From NCBI GenBank assembly GCA_027492545.1, contig JAPUEL010000064.1, forward strand, positions 1 through 53,892: 53,892 nucleotides of DNA, given 5' to 3'. The DNA comes from Propionibacteriaceae bacterium (GTDB lineage Bacteria > Actinomycetota > Actinomycetes > Propionibacteriales > Propionibacteriaceae). The translations under genes and the position numbers were made by a program. Below, piece by piece: positions 1 to 7,727 of the stretch; position 1 is the first letter of the stretch; each line of letters starts with the position of its first letter. The notes under the pieces were generated by a model. It had not been told where the DNA came from. It worked only from the letters and a program-made list of their open reading frames with translations, and made no database searches.

Positions 1-104
1 CGCCCCGCCCGGCCCCCCCCCCCCCGCCCCCCCCGGCCCCCCCCCCCACCCCCCCCCCCCCCCCGGGGGGGGGGGGGCGCCCCCCCCCCCCCCCCCCCCT
101 CCCC
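1..104. other. Low-complexity C/G homopolymer tract at contig start
   Basis: Almost uninterrupted C runs with a G block around 65-77 and no coding pattern. It resembles low-quality sequence or an assembly edge rather than genuine DNA. The following bases up to the first gene (105-204) contain no recognisable gene; a perfect 14-bp palindrome lies at 163-176 but has no T-tract. Confidence 0.75.
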
Positions 105-204
105 CTGTCTGCGTGGTCGGGGTCTTGGGGAACCACCGATCAACCACGTCCTGGTTGCGGCGCGCCCGATCGGGCGATCTGGCGCCTCTCCAGCTGGTCT
201 GGGC

Positions 205-1299
205 TCAGGCGGCGACGAAGGGGAAGGCCCGGAACGCCGCGTCGAGCCTCGAGCGGACCGTGGCCGTGATGGGAGCGAACTCGTCGATCTCCAACCTGCG
301 CCTGCCCGGACGCCCCGCCCGGCTCCAGGTCCCTCGGACGAGGCCCCCGGACACGATGGACTTCTTGAACACGCCGTTGTTGCCCGGCACGAGGCGCTGG
401 TGCTGGTCTTCGCTCAGGGCGAAGAGCCGGTCCCGGTATCCCAGGACGAACTCGTCGAAGCCGGGCAGCAGCAGGGGCGCGGAGACCCGTCGCCCCAGCC
501 CGGCCGCCTCCTCGGCTAGGCCCGGGCGCCAGTAGCCGGCCTCGTCCGCCCCGTCGCTCTCCAGTTCGTCGGCGACGAGCCCCAGCGCGGAGCGGATCTC
601 GCCGAGGCCGAGCTTCGTCCACCAGGCGAAGTCCCTGACGGTCGCGGGGCCGTGGCTGGTCAGGTAGCGCCGGAGAAGCTCGGCCGTCGCGGCCACCCGG
701 TCACCGTTGAAGCGACCCTCGAGGCTGGAGCTCTGGGGCAGCCAGCGCGACGTGAGCACCAGGTCCTGCTCGGTGCCGTTCCACGGCCCGTAGCAGAGTG
801 TCCCGCCGGCGATGAGGTGGAAGAGCAGGTGGTAGCCCCGCCCGCCGCGGGGCGCGAGGCCGTGCTCGTCCCACACCTCGAACAGTGCCGCCCGGGTGAG
901 GGGGCCCGCTTCGAGGGCAAGGAAGGCAAGGGCGCGGGCGCGCTCGATCTGTGCGGCATCGAGGTCCAGCTGGTGGCTGCGCGCTGACGCGGCACGCACC
1001 GACGGCCTGGCGCACAGCTCGGTGATCCACGCCGCGTCGTCGGCGGGCAGCAGGAACACGGTGCCACGCATGGGGTAGCCCCGCACCAGCTTGCCGGCGT
1101 TGAGGTCCGCCAGCACCGCGTCGGCCCCGAGTGGGGTGCGCAGCGTCGCCGAGGCCAGCACGCCGGGCAGGTCCTGCCCCTGCATGGCCCCAAGTGCCTC
1201 GACGGCGGCCGTGGGTGTTGCGAACGGCCGCGTGATGAGGCCCTGCGCCACGAGGCGCAGCCTGCCGAGACGGGCGTCAGGCGAGGTTGCGGGCGACAA
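205..1299 (-). CDS. Winged-helix DNA-binding protein, AlkZ/YcaQ-like (HTH_42 family)
   Basis: About 364 aa. It matches the winged-helix family whose characterised members (AlkZ, YcaQ) are DNA glycosylases that unhook or excise bulky alkyl and crosslinked bases. The N-terminus has the family pattern RLRLVAQGL followed by AVEALGAMQGQD; the QGQ corresponds to the QxQ catalytic motif of AlkZ as I recall it. Further family-like segments are RGTVFLLPADD, the aromatic run LFHLIAGGTLCYG and LLLPGFDEFVLGYRDR near the C-terminus. I chose a TTG start at 1299 because GAGGTGG lies a few bases upstream and the protein then begins where family members begin; GTG at 1251 is an alternative. It overlaps the end of the amine oxidase by 23 bp, so the two are probably co-transcribed. 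Glycosylase activity is family-level inference. Confidence 0.8.
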   Translation of the reverse strand: MSPATSPDARLGRLRLVAQGLITRPFATPTAAVEALGAMQGQDLPGVLASATLRTPLGADAVLADLNAGKLVRGYPMRGTVFLLPADDAAWITELCARPSVRAASARSHQLDLDAAQIERARALAFLALEAGPLTRAALFEVWDEHGLAPRGGRGYHLLFHLIAGGTLCYGPWNGTEQDLVLTSRWLPQSSSLEGRFNGDRVAATAELLRRYLTSHGPATVRDFAWWTKLGLGEIRSALGLVADELESDGADEAGYWRPGLAEEAAGLGRRVSAPLLLPGFDEFVLGYRDRLFALSEDQHQRLVPGNNGVFKKSIVSGGLVRGTWSRAGRPGRRRLEIDEFAPITATVRSRLDAAFRAFPFVAA

Positions 1300-2626
1300 C
1301 GGCGGCCACCTCGCGGCCCGAGCGGACCGCACCCTCCATGTATCCGTTGAAGCGCGTGGCGTACTCGGCGCCCGCCCAGTGCAGCACGCCGTCAGGCTCC
1401 GCCAGCACCGGGCCGTTGGTGGTCCAGACCCCCGGCGCGAAGTGCGCGCCGTGGCAGCCGCCCGTGAACTTCTCGTTGGACCAGTCGCGCTCGATGTAGG
1501 ACAGCGGGAAGGCCGCCACATCTCCGAAGGTGCGCACCACGGAATCCACGAACGCGCGCTCGCGCAACGTGACGGAGCGGCGGGAGAGGCTGTCCGCGTC
1601 TGCGCCCTCGAAGAAGCCCATGAGGTGCCCGCGCTCGGAGTTGTCCGACGTGGTGTCGAACGTGACGCGGACCGCGCCCTCGTCCGCGCTGGACTGGCCG
1701 GAGTAGCCGAGCTCGCGCCAGAACGGCCGAGAGTAGATGAGGAACGCCTTGATCACGTTGCCGGGGGCCACCCTGTCAGCAGCCTCGGCGCGCCAGGGGG
1801 CGAGCGCCGGCTGGTGCGGCAGCGCGACCGCCAGGCGCGGCGGCAGCGTGGAGATCACCTGCCGGGCCTCGACCACCTCGCCGTTGGCGAGCCTGAGGCG
1901 CGCGGACCGGTCCGCGTGCTCCACCATGGTCACCTCGGCTCCGAGCCGTACCGCGTCGCCCAGCCGGGCGGCGAGGGCCTCAGCCACCGCCGCCATCCCG
2001 CCGTGGACGCGCTGCTGGTGCAGGCCGCCGTTGCTGGCGAGCATGGACTCGAGATCTGGTCCGGAGTTGACCTGATGCAGGCCCTCGACGAGCGTGGCCT
2101 CCTTGGGCATGGGACCGAACGCAGCCGCATAGACCTCGGCGAAACGCCGTTGAGCGCCATGGGTGCGCAGGTTGGTGGTGACCCACCGGCGCAGATCCTG
2201 CTTCAGCCAGGCGTCGTTGGCCTTCCGCCAGGCGGGATCGTCGCGCAGGCGCTCGGCCAGGCGACGCAGGCGCAACAGGCCCTGCCCGAGGTCGGAGACC
2301 TCGAACGGGGTGAGGGCGGGAGTGTCCTCCTTGGAGGGCACCTGGAGCGCCTGCCCCCGGAGCCGGACCACGAGATTGCCGCGGGCGGGCAGGCCGATGG
2401 TCTCCAGCCCCAACGAGTCGATGATCTCGAGCAGTTCATCGAAGCCCGGGCCGATCCACTGACCGCCCAGCTCCACGTACGAGCCGTCGCTGAGCATCTT
2501 GTTCTCGACCCGGCCGCCGACGCGCTCGCGCGCCTCCAGCACCGTGACGTTGAGCCCGCGGTCCGTGAGGTATTGCGCGGCGACGAGCCCAGCCAGCCCA
2601 GCCCCGATGATGGCGCAGTCGAACAC
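1277..2626 (-). CDS. FAD-dependent amine oxidase (flavin monoamine oxidase family)
   Basis: 449 aa, normal for the family. The N-terminus carries the FAD-binding Rossmann motif IIGAGLAGLVAAQYL followed by the acidic strand end VLEARERVGGR. The C-terminus has the second FAD contact HWAGAEYATRFNGYMEGAV, typical of monoamine and polyamine oxidases. It should oxidise an amine to an imine, producing H2O2; the substrate cannot be read from sequence. No signal peptide, so cytoplasmic. The start is GTG with a strong AGGAGGAA ribosome site about 5 bases upstream. The 3' end overlaps the AlkZ-like gene. Confidence 0.9.
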   Translation of the reverse strand: MFDCAIIGAGLAGLVAAQYLTDRGLNVTVLEARERVGGRVENKMLSDGSYVELGGQWIGPGFDELLEIIDSLGLETIGLPARGNLVVRLRGQALQVPSKEDTPALTPFEVSDLGQGLLRLRRLAERLRDDPAWRKANDAWLKQDLRRWVTTNLRTHGAQRRFAEVYAAAFGPMPKEATLVEGLHQVNSGPDLESMLASNGGLHQQRVHGGMAAVAEALAARLGDAVRLGAEVTMVEHADRSARLRLANGEVVEARQVISTLPPRLAVALPHQPALAPWRAEAADRVAPGNVIKAFLIYSRPFWRELGYSGQSSADEGAVRVTFDTTSDNSERGHLMGFFEGADADSLSRRSVTLRERAFVDSVVRTFGDVAAFPLSYIERDWSNEKFTGGCHGAHFAPGVWTTNGPVLAEPDGVLHWAGAEYATRFNGYMEGAVRSGREVAAVVARNLA

Positions 2627-2710
2627 CGTGTTCCTCCTAGACGAATCCCCGGGTCGGGGAAGCGAGGACCAGCCTACAAGGCCGGTTCCGTGCCCATGGC
2701 CGGGAGTCGC

Positions 2711-4951
2711 CTAAGCCAGGGCCTTCGAGTTGCCCGTCGACAGCCACGCCGCGAAGCCCCGATCCGGGGGCAGGAATGCGTAGAGCGTGGACTGGTAGAC
2801 GTGGTACAGGTCCGGCTTGCCGTCCCAGGTATGGGTCACCGGCACGAGGGCCCGGTCCAGCTCCGAGTGCCAGCTGCCCCGCTCATGGTCCACGAAGTGC
2901 CGGTCCGCGAAGCGCCAGAACCGCTCGTACCATTCCTGGTACGAGACGTCCCCGGTGGCCAGCCACAGGTAACGCGCCGCGCCCATCGCTTCGGCCACCT
3001 CCCAGAAGAACCGCTCCTCCACGACGGTGGAGCCGTCCCAGTCCACCGTGTAGACGAAGCCTTCGCTCCACGCGTCGCGCACCGCCCCGTCGAACAACGC
3101 GGCCGCGGCGGGTAGCAGCCACGGCTCGTCCACGCCGAGGCCCCTGAGCTGGAGCAGCAGCTTGGTCCACTCCAGCCAGTGTCCGGGCTGGGACCCGTAG
3201 GGCCTGAACGGGTGCCGGGGATCGTCGGCGTTGTACTGGTTGTCGGGTGCCCAGTCTGCCGTGAAGTGCTCGGGTAGCCGCCACGCGCCCTCCTCCTGGC
3301 CGGCCGCCTGGGCGGCGATGCGCCGCGCGATGGACGTCGCCCGGGTGAGGTAGGTGATGTCGCCGGTGGCCTCGTAGGCGGCCAGATATGCCTCGGTGAG
3401 ATGCATGTTGGCGTTCTGGCCCCGGTAGTCGTCGAGCTGGGTGAACGTGCGGTCGTAGCCCTCGACGCAGATCCCGTCCTCCTCGCGCCAGAAGTGGCGG
3501 TCGATGACGGCCGAGACGGCGTCCAGCAGCGCGCGCCCTCTGCTGAAGCCGGCGGCGGTGGCCGAACTGGCGGCGAGCAGCAGCTGTGCGGTGCCGTAGA
3601 GCTCCTTGCGGTTCTGCGGCTGGTCACCGCCCACGGCGGGAACCCAGCCGTCGAACTCGGGGTCGCGGCCCGGGCCGTCGAGATAGAAGTCCAGCCCGTG
3701 CTCGACCACCTCGCGCGCGCCGGGGCGCCCCTCCATGGCGGCCAGCGAGAAGACGTGCATCATCCGGGCACCGATGAAGAGCTGGGCCCCCATCTCCGGC
3801 ATCGGGTGTCCCTCGTTGCCGATCCAGGCGAATCCACCGGAGGGCAGGCAGACCTCCGGCTGGTAGAAGTCCAGGAGTGCCCGGCGGTGGTCAACGAGGA
3901 AGCGACGGTGCGTCGGGTCCGCGAAGCGGTCCGGATGTTCGCCGAAGAGTTCAGACATGCCGGTTCCTTTCATGGGGCCCTCTCGGAGCCAGCCGAGCTG
4001 ACGCCACACCTGGACGTCCTGGCCACCCTCGTGGCCGCTGTGCGGGTACACCACCATCTCCCGGGGGCCGCCGTAGTGGTTGTGGGCGGCGAACACCGTC
4101 GACGGGGGGCAGATGGTGTCCGCCAGCGCCACCGAGAAGAGCGCCGGGCATTCGGCCCTCCGCGCGAACGACACCCCGTCGAAGTGGCCCAGGGTCTCCC
4201 ACACCGCGTCCTCCAGATGCGGGGCCGCCCTGATGAAGCGGGCGATGTCGGAGAACGGGGCGTCGTCGGTGAGGGAGACCGCCCGGCGGATGTGACACAT
4301 GAACGCCACGTCCGGCATGGCGCCGGCCAGGCTGACCCCCACCGAGGGCGCCAGCCCTGCGACGGCCAGCGTCAGGTAGCCGCCCTGCGATCCTCCGGCG
4401 ACGAACAGCCGGGAGGGGTCCACGAGGCGATGACCGGCCGCCACCTGGAGCATCCGCACCGCGTCGGTGATGAGCCGGCGGTAGTAGTAGGTCTCCGGCG
4501 ACGAGATGCCCTTGGTCATGGGGCCGGCCGGGCCGAACTCCCCCGCGGCCACGTCCGGGTCCGGGGTCCGCTCGAACACGCTCGCCGAGTGCCAGCCTTG
4601 GCCTCGATTGTCCAGATCGAACTGCGCGTAGCCGGCCGCGGCGAACACCGGGGCCAGCGGCATGCCGCGCGAGACCGAGTACCCGTGGTAGCGCACGACG
4701 GTGGGCAACGGGCGGCTTTCGCCGGCGGGGACGTGCAGCCAGGCCCTGATCGGCGCGCCGCCGAAGCCGGTGAACGTGAGGTCGTAGGTGTCGATCAGCG
4801 CCTGCCGATTGTCGATCAGGGTCTCCGCGAGCAGCTCCGCAGGGGGATCCGCGGCGAGGGTCTCAGCCCAGAAGGCGTCGAAGCCCGGGGCTTCGTCCAC
4901 CTCGGGCTGATAGGTGCGCAGGGCATCGAGCGGGAGATCGAACTGGGCCAT
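2711..4951 (-). CDS. Esterase-epimerase fusion: CE7-type acetyl esterase joined to AGE-family sugar epimerase
   Basis: One uninterrupted frame of 746 aa. Residues ~1-320 are an acetylxylan-esterase-type (CE7, AXE1) alpha/beta hydrolase: RYHGYSVSRG, nucleophile elbow GGSQGG, late Asp in ALADTICPP and His in YPHSGHEGG. Residues ~335-746 are an N-acylglucosamine 2-epimerase/mannose isomerase-like (alpha/alpha)6 barrel: GAQLFIGARMMHVFSLA, RHFWREEDG, NANMHLTEAYLAAYE, FRPYGSQPGHWLEW and a C-terminal LYHVYQST. Each half is full length for its own family. The ATG of residue 332 (position 3958) has its own AAAGGA ribosome site, so the fusion may be two genes whose separating stop is missing, or the epimerase may also be made separately. 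Start ATG at 4951; upstream in-frame codons run into the tRNA. Likely role: deacetylation and epimerisation/isomerisation of carbohydrate, cytoplasmic, no signal peptide. Confidence 0.85.
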   Translation of the reverse strand: MAQFDLPLDALRTYQPEVDEAPGFDAFWAETLAADPPAELLAETLIDNRQALIDTYDLTFTGFGGAPIRAWLHVPAGESRPLPTVVRYHGYSVSRGMPLAPVFAAAGYAQFDLDNRGQGWHSASVFERTPDPDVAAGEFGPAGPMTKGISSPETYYYRRLITDAVRMLQVAAGHRLVDPSRLFVAGGSQGGYLTLAVAGLAPSVGVSLAGAMPDVAFMCHIRRAVSLTDDAPFSDIARFIRAAPHLEDAVWETLGHFDGVSFARRAECPALFSVALADTICPPSTVFAAHNHYGGPREMVVYPHSGHEGGQDVQVWRQLGWLREGPMKGTGMSELFGEHPDRFADPTHRRFLVDHRRALLDFYQPEVCLPSGGFAWIGNEGHPMPEMGAQLFIGARMMHVFSLAAMEGRPGAREVVEHGLDFYLDGPGRDPEFDGWVPAVGGDQPQNRKELYGTAQLLLAASSATAAGFSRGRALLDAVSAVIDRHFWREEDGICVEGYDRTFTQLDDYRGQNANMHLTEAYLAAYEATGDITYLTRATSIARRIAAQAAGQEEGAWRLPEHFTADWAPDNQYNADDPRHPFRPYGSQPGHWLEWTKLLLQLRGLGVDEPWLLPAAAALFDGAVRDAWSEGFVYTVDWDGSTVVEERFFWEVAEAMGAARYLWLATGDVSYQEWYERFWRFADRHFVDHERGSWHSELDRALVPVTHTWDGKPDLYHVYQSTLYAFLPPDRGFAAWLSTGNSKALA
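3958..3970 (-). promoter_or_regulatory. Internal ribosome-binding site and start for the epimerase half
   Basis: On the minus strand AAAGGAACCGGC precedes an in-frame ATG TCT GAA (MSELFGEHPDRF), an ideal Shine-Dalgarno and spacing. Its position coincides with the expected N-terminus of a free-standing AGE-family epimerase, implying this domain was, or still is, independently translated. Confidence 0.6.
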
Positions 4952-4989
4952 GGGTGGCACTCTATCCACCAACCCATCAGGACGCCGTG

Positions 4990-5016
4990 AAGGCCCCGAT
5001 CGACGATCGGGGCCTT
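4990..5016 (-). terminator. Hairpin terminator downstream of tRNA-Thr
   Basis: Perfect 12-bp inverted repeat (AAGGCCCCGATC / GATCGGGGCCTT) with a 3-nt loop, just past the tRNA 3' end and before the esterase start. The T-tract is only two bases, so efficiency is uncertain, but stem strength and position fit a factor-independent terminator for the tRNA transcript. Confidence 0.6.
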
Positions 5017-5022
5017 CACAGG

Positions 5023-5098
5023 TGGAGCCGCCCACGGGAATCGAACCCGTGACCTACGCTTTACGAGAGCGTCGCTCTACCGACTGAGCTAGGGCGGC
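5023..5098 (-). tRNA. tRNA-Thr (anticodon CGT)
   Basis: 76 nt including an encoded CCA. Acceptor GCCGCCC pairs with GGGCGGC; D-arm GCTCAGTCGGTAGAGC; anticodon stem ACGCT/AGCGT around the loop CTCGTAA gives anticodon CGT (codon ACG); T-arm CGGGTTCGAATCCCG. All stems are intact. Confidence 0.97.
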
Positions 5099-5109
5099 GG
5101 CAAGTGGGA

Positions 5110-5138
5110 ACTATACCGGCGCCGCTCCCCCTCGGCAA
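5110..5138 (-). promoter_or_regulatory. Sigma-70-type promoter of tRNA-Thr
   Basis: On the minus strand a -35 box TTGCCG (5133-5138) and a -10 box TATAGT (5110-5115) are separated by exactly 17 bases. The predicted start falls about 5 bases before the mature tRNA 5' end. Confidence 0.7.
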
Positions 5139-5172
5139 AAGCCCGCCGAGCCCGCCGCAGGGAATGCCGACG

Positions 5173-6825
5173 TCACGAGCAGGTCGTGCCATCCTCCGGC
5201 GCTTCACCGTCATAGAGGAAGCCGTCCACCGCTTCTGCGATGCAGCTGTTGTCCCCCGTGACCGCGCCGTGGCCGGCGCCGTCGAGCGTGAGCAGCGTGC
5301 CGGACTCCAACTGCTCGGCCATGGATTGAGCCTGCTCGTACGGGGTGGCCGAGTCCCCCGTGGTGCCGACGACGAGGATGGTGGGCGCCCCCTCGGCCGT
5401 GATCCGGATCTGGGGCGCCGAGTCGACCGTCCACCGCTGGCAGTTGTAGCTCATGCCCATGTGAGGTGCCATCAACGGGGCCACCTCGAAGGTGTCGCGC
5501 CACTCCTGCGGGACCGGAGCCACGCCCTCGTCCGCCCAGTCCGCGCAGATCATGGCGGGGAAGGCGTAGGCGATGGTGTCGTAGGCTGCCGGCCCGCGGC
5601 CGTTGAGCAGATCCGCGGAGTACAGCAGGGCCTCGCCGTCCCCGGCCAGACCGTTCGCGATGACCACGTCGAGGGTGCGGTACGCCTCCTCGTCCTCGTA
5701 CAGGTACAGCGCGATGCCGGTGGCCGCCATCGTCTGCGTCAGGATGCGGTCCCCCACCTCGAGGGGCGCGGAATCCAGCTCGGTGAGGAAGGTGTCGATC
5801 ACGTCGGTGATCTCCTGCTGGTCGTCGCCGAGGCTGCACAGGTCCGAGTCCGCGCACCAGGCGGTGAAGTTGCCCATGGCCCGCTCGAAGCCCTGCGTCT
5901 GGGGGGTCTCATCCTCGCCGGTGATGTCGACGGCGGCGTCCAGCACCAGCCTGCCCACGGAGTTGGGGAACAACTCGGCGTACATCGCACCCACGTAGGT
6001 GCCGTAGGACACACCCACGTAGTTCAGCTTCTCGGCGCCGAGCAGGTGGCGGATCAGATCGAGGTCGCGCACCACGTCGATGGTGGTGAGGTGGTCCAGC
6101 AGGTCACCCGAGGAGTCCCGGCACTGCTGGGCGAAGTCCGTGGCTCCGTCCTGGAGCGCCCGGTCCTCGGCGGCGTCGTCGGGGCTGCCGTCGAGCTCGA
6201 AGATCTCGTCGGTCTCCTCGAGGGTGCCGCAGACCACGGTGGTGGACTCACCCGTGCCGCGGGGGTCCCAGCCGACCGTGTCGTAGTTGGTCCACCTGCC
6301 GGCGATCTGCTGGGCGAAGTCCTGACCGCCGAATCCGGGACCACCCGGGTTGACGAACAGCGGCCCGCGCGACGAATCACCGTCGACGACGCGGCGCACC
6401 GCGATCTCGATCGCGTCCCCGGCAGGGTCGTCCCAGTCCAGGGGAACCCTCACGGTGGCGCACTGGCCGGAGCCCTCCGCGCACCGCTCCCACTCGACCA
6501 CCTGGCTCGCGTAGGCCGCCAGACCACCCTCGGAGGGGAGGAAGGACACCTGCGGCGCGCCGGCCGCCTCGTAATCCAGCTGGCGGTCGGCGTTGTGCGC
6601 CGGCTCCTGGGGGAACGTCTCGTGCTCGTCCACCGGGACCTCCGGCACCCCGGGCATCCGGGCCCCGGTGGCCAGCGGCGACGGCGTGGCCGGGCCCGGG
6701 GTGTTGGGGGAGGCGGGCTCGTCGCGATTGGTGCCACCCACGAAGCCGCCCAGGAACAAGGTGGTGACCAACGCGATCGCGATCAGCGCCAGCACCCCCT
6801 GGATGAGGTTGACCCTCCTACTCAT
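5173..6825 (-). CDS. Exported alpha/beta hydrolase, tripeptidyl-aminopeptidase (TAP)-like, S33 family
   Basis: 550 aa. An N-terminal hydrophobic segment (NLIQGVLALIAIALVTTLFL) acts as signal or membrane anchor and is followed by a ~45-residue Pro/Thr/Ala-rich linker. The hydrolase core shows the oxyanion motif VNPGGPGFGGQ, nucleophile elbow GVSYGTY, and a C-terminal TAP domain with TTGDSATPYEQA (Asp) and GAGHGAV (His). Family members release N-terminal peptides or hydrolyse esters outside the membrane; the substrate here is unknown. ATG at 6825 has GGGAAGGG upstream and overlaps the PSP1-domain gene by 8 bp, so the pair is probably translationally coupled. Confidence 0.87.
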   Translation of the reverse strand: MSRRVNLIQGVLALIAIALVTTLFLGGFVGGTNRDEPASPNTPGPATPSPLATGARMPGVPEVPVDEHETFPQEPAHNADRQLDYEAAGAPQVSFLPSEGGLAAYASQVVEWERCAEGSGQCATVRVPLDWDDPAGDAIEIAVRRVVDGDSSRGPLFVNPGGPGFGGQDFAQQIAGRWTNYDTVGWDPRGTGESTTVVCGTLEETDEIFELDGSPDDAAEDRALQDGATDFAQQCRDSSGDLLDHLTTIDVVRDLDLIRHLLGAEKLNYVGVSYGTYVGAMYAELFPNSVGRLVLDAAVDITGEDETPQTQGFERAMGNFTAWCADSDLCSLGDDQQEITDVIDTFLTELDSAPLEVGDRILTQTMAATGIALYLYEDEEAYRTLDVVIANGLAGDGEALLYSADLLNGRGPAAYDTIAYAFPAMICADWADEGVAPVPQEWRDTFEVAPLMAPHMGMSYNCQRWTVDSAPQIRITAEGAPTILVVGTTGDSATPYEQAQSMAEQLESGTLLTLDGAGHGAVTGDNSCIAEAVDGFLYDGEAPEDGTTCS

Positions 6826-7675
6826 CCGCGCCCTTCCCGGCCGACTCGGCGGCGAACGTCCGCCGCGCCCTGGCTGTCGAACAGACCGACTCCAGCGGAC
6901 AACGCACCACCTCGCCGTTGCCGTGGCGCACCGTGACCGTCTGCGAGGGGACGTTGTGGCCGGTGACCACGCCCGCCTCGCCGTCGACCGTGACCTGGTC
7001 CCCGACGGCGGGCGCCCGCTGCACGAAGTCCACGTAGAGGGGATGCTCGTACTTGAGGCAGCACATGAGGCGGCCGCAGGCGCCGGCGATCTGCAGCGGG
7101 TTGGGCGGCAGGCCCTGCACGCGGGCCAGGCGCATCCCGACGGGCTCGAAATCGGTGAGGAAGGTGGTGCAGCACAGTTCACGGCCGCAGCTGCCGACGC
7201 CGCCGATCAGGCGCGCCGCGTCGCGGGCGCCCACCTGCCGAAGGTCGATCCGGGAGTCCAGCGCCCGGGCGAGATCTCCGAGGAGCCCCCGGAAATCCAC
7301 CCGGTGGGGGGCCGTGTAGTACACGGCGACGAGCCTGTCGAACTGGGAGGACCGGTCCAGGAAGTCCACCCCCACCACCTTCATCGGGAGGTGGTGCTTC
7401 ACGATCAGGTCCTTCGCCACCCGGACCGCGTTGGCGCGGATGTCGCGGTTGACGCGATCCCGGAGCAGGTCTGCCTCGGTGGCCGGGCCGGGGCATACGG
7501 GCAGCGACTCGAACCCCTCCTGCACGCTCTCCGGCGCCCAGACGCATTGCGCGACCTCGTCGCCGTCGGGCGTGGGGAACCTGACCCAGTCTCCGACCTC
7601 GTACTGCCGGTCCCCAGGGTCCAGATAGTGCAGTTGGCCGTACCGCTCGAAAGCGACAGCCATCACCCGTGCCAT
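6818..7675 (-). CDS. PSP1 domain protein (RicT/YaaT-like)
   Basis: About 285 aa. The core contains the two conserved cysteine clusters CGRELCCTTF and CGRLMCCLKYE, which in Bacillus RicT bind an Fe-S cluster, plus the N-terminal strand region YLDPGD. RicT belongs to a complex influencing mRNA processing and development in Bacillus; in actinobacteria the role is not established. The gene sits directly downstream of the polymerase delta' (holB) and membrane-protein genes, the same linkage seen in many Gram-positive genomes (tmk-holB-PSP1). ATG at 7675 is preferred; GTG at 7681 is an alternative. Confidence 0.88.
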   Translation of the reverse strand: MARVMAVAFERYGQLHYLDPGDRQYEVGDWVRFPTPDGDEVAQCVWAPESVQEGFESLPVCPGPATEADLLRDRVNRDIRANAVRVAKDLIVKHHLPMKVVGVDFLDRSSQFDRLVAVYYTAPHRVDFRGLLGDLARALDSRIDLRQVGARDAARLIGGVGSCGRELCCTTFLTDFEPVGMRLARVQGLPPNPLQIAGACGRLMCCLKYEHPLYVDFVQRAPAVGDQVTVDGEAGVVTGHNVPSQTVTVRHGNGEVVRCPLESVCSTARARRTFAAESAGKGADE

Positions 7676-7727
7676 GCGCACAGCCTAGTAAGCCGGCCAA
7701 GCCACGCGGGGCGCGGCCTCAGGCTCG

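Noticed and set aside
163..176. Palindrome CGCCCGATCGGGCG after the AlkZ-like gene
   Set aside because: No T-tract and no clear operator context; too weak to call a terminator or binding site.
1091..3115. Long plus-strand open frame spanning the amine oxidase
   Set aside because: Low-complexity shadow composition, whereas the minus strand has full family motifs and a strong ribosome site.
6826..7182. N-terminal extension of the TAP-like hydrolase into the PSP1 gene
   Set aside because: The extension is Arg/Ser/Pro-rich shadow sequence; ATG 6825 has a ribosome site and starts a signal anchor.
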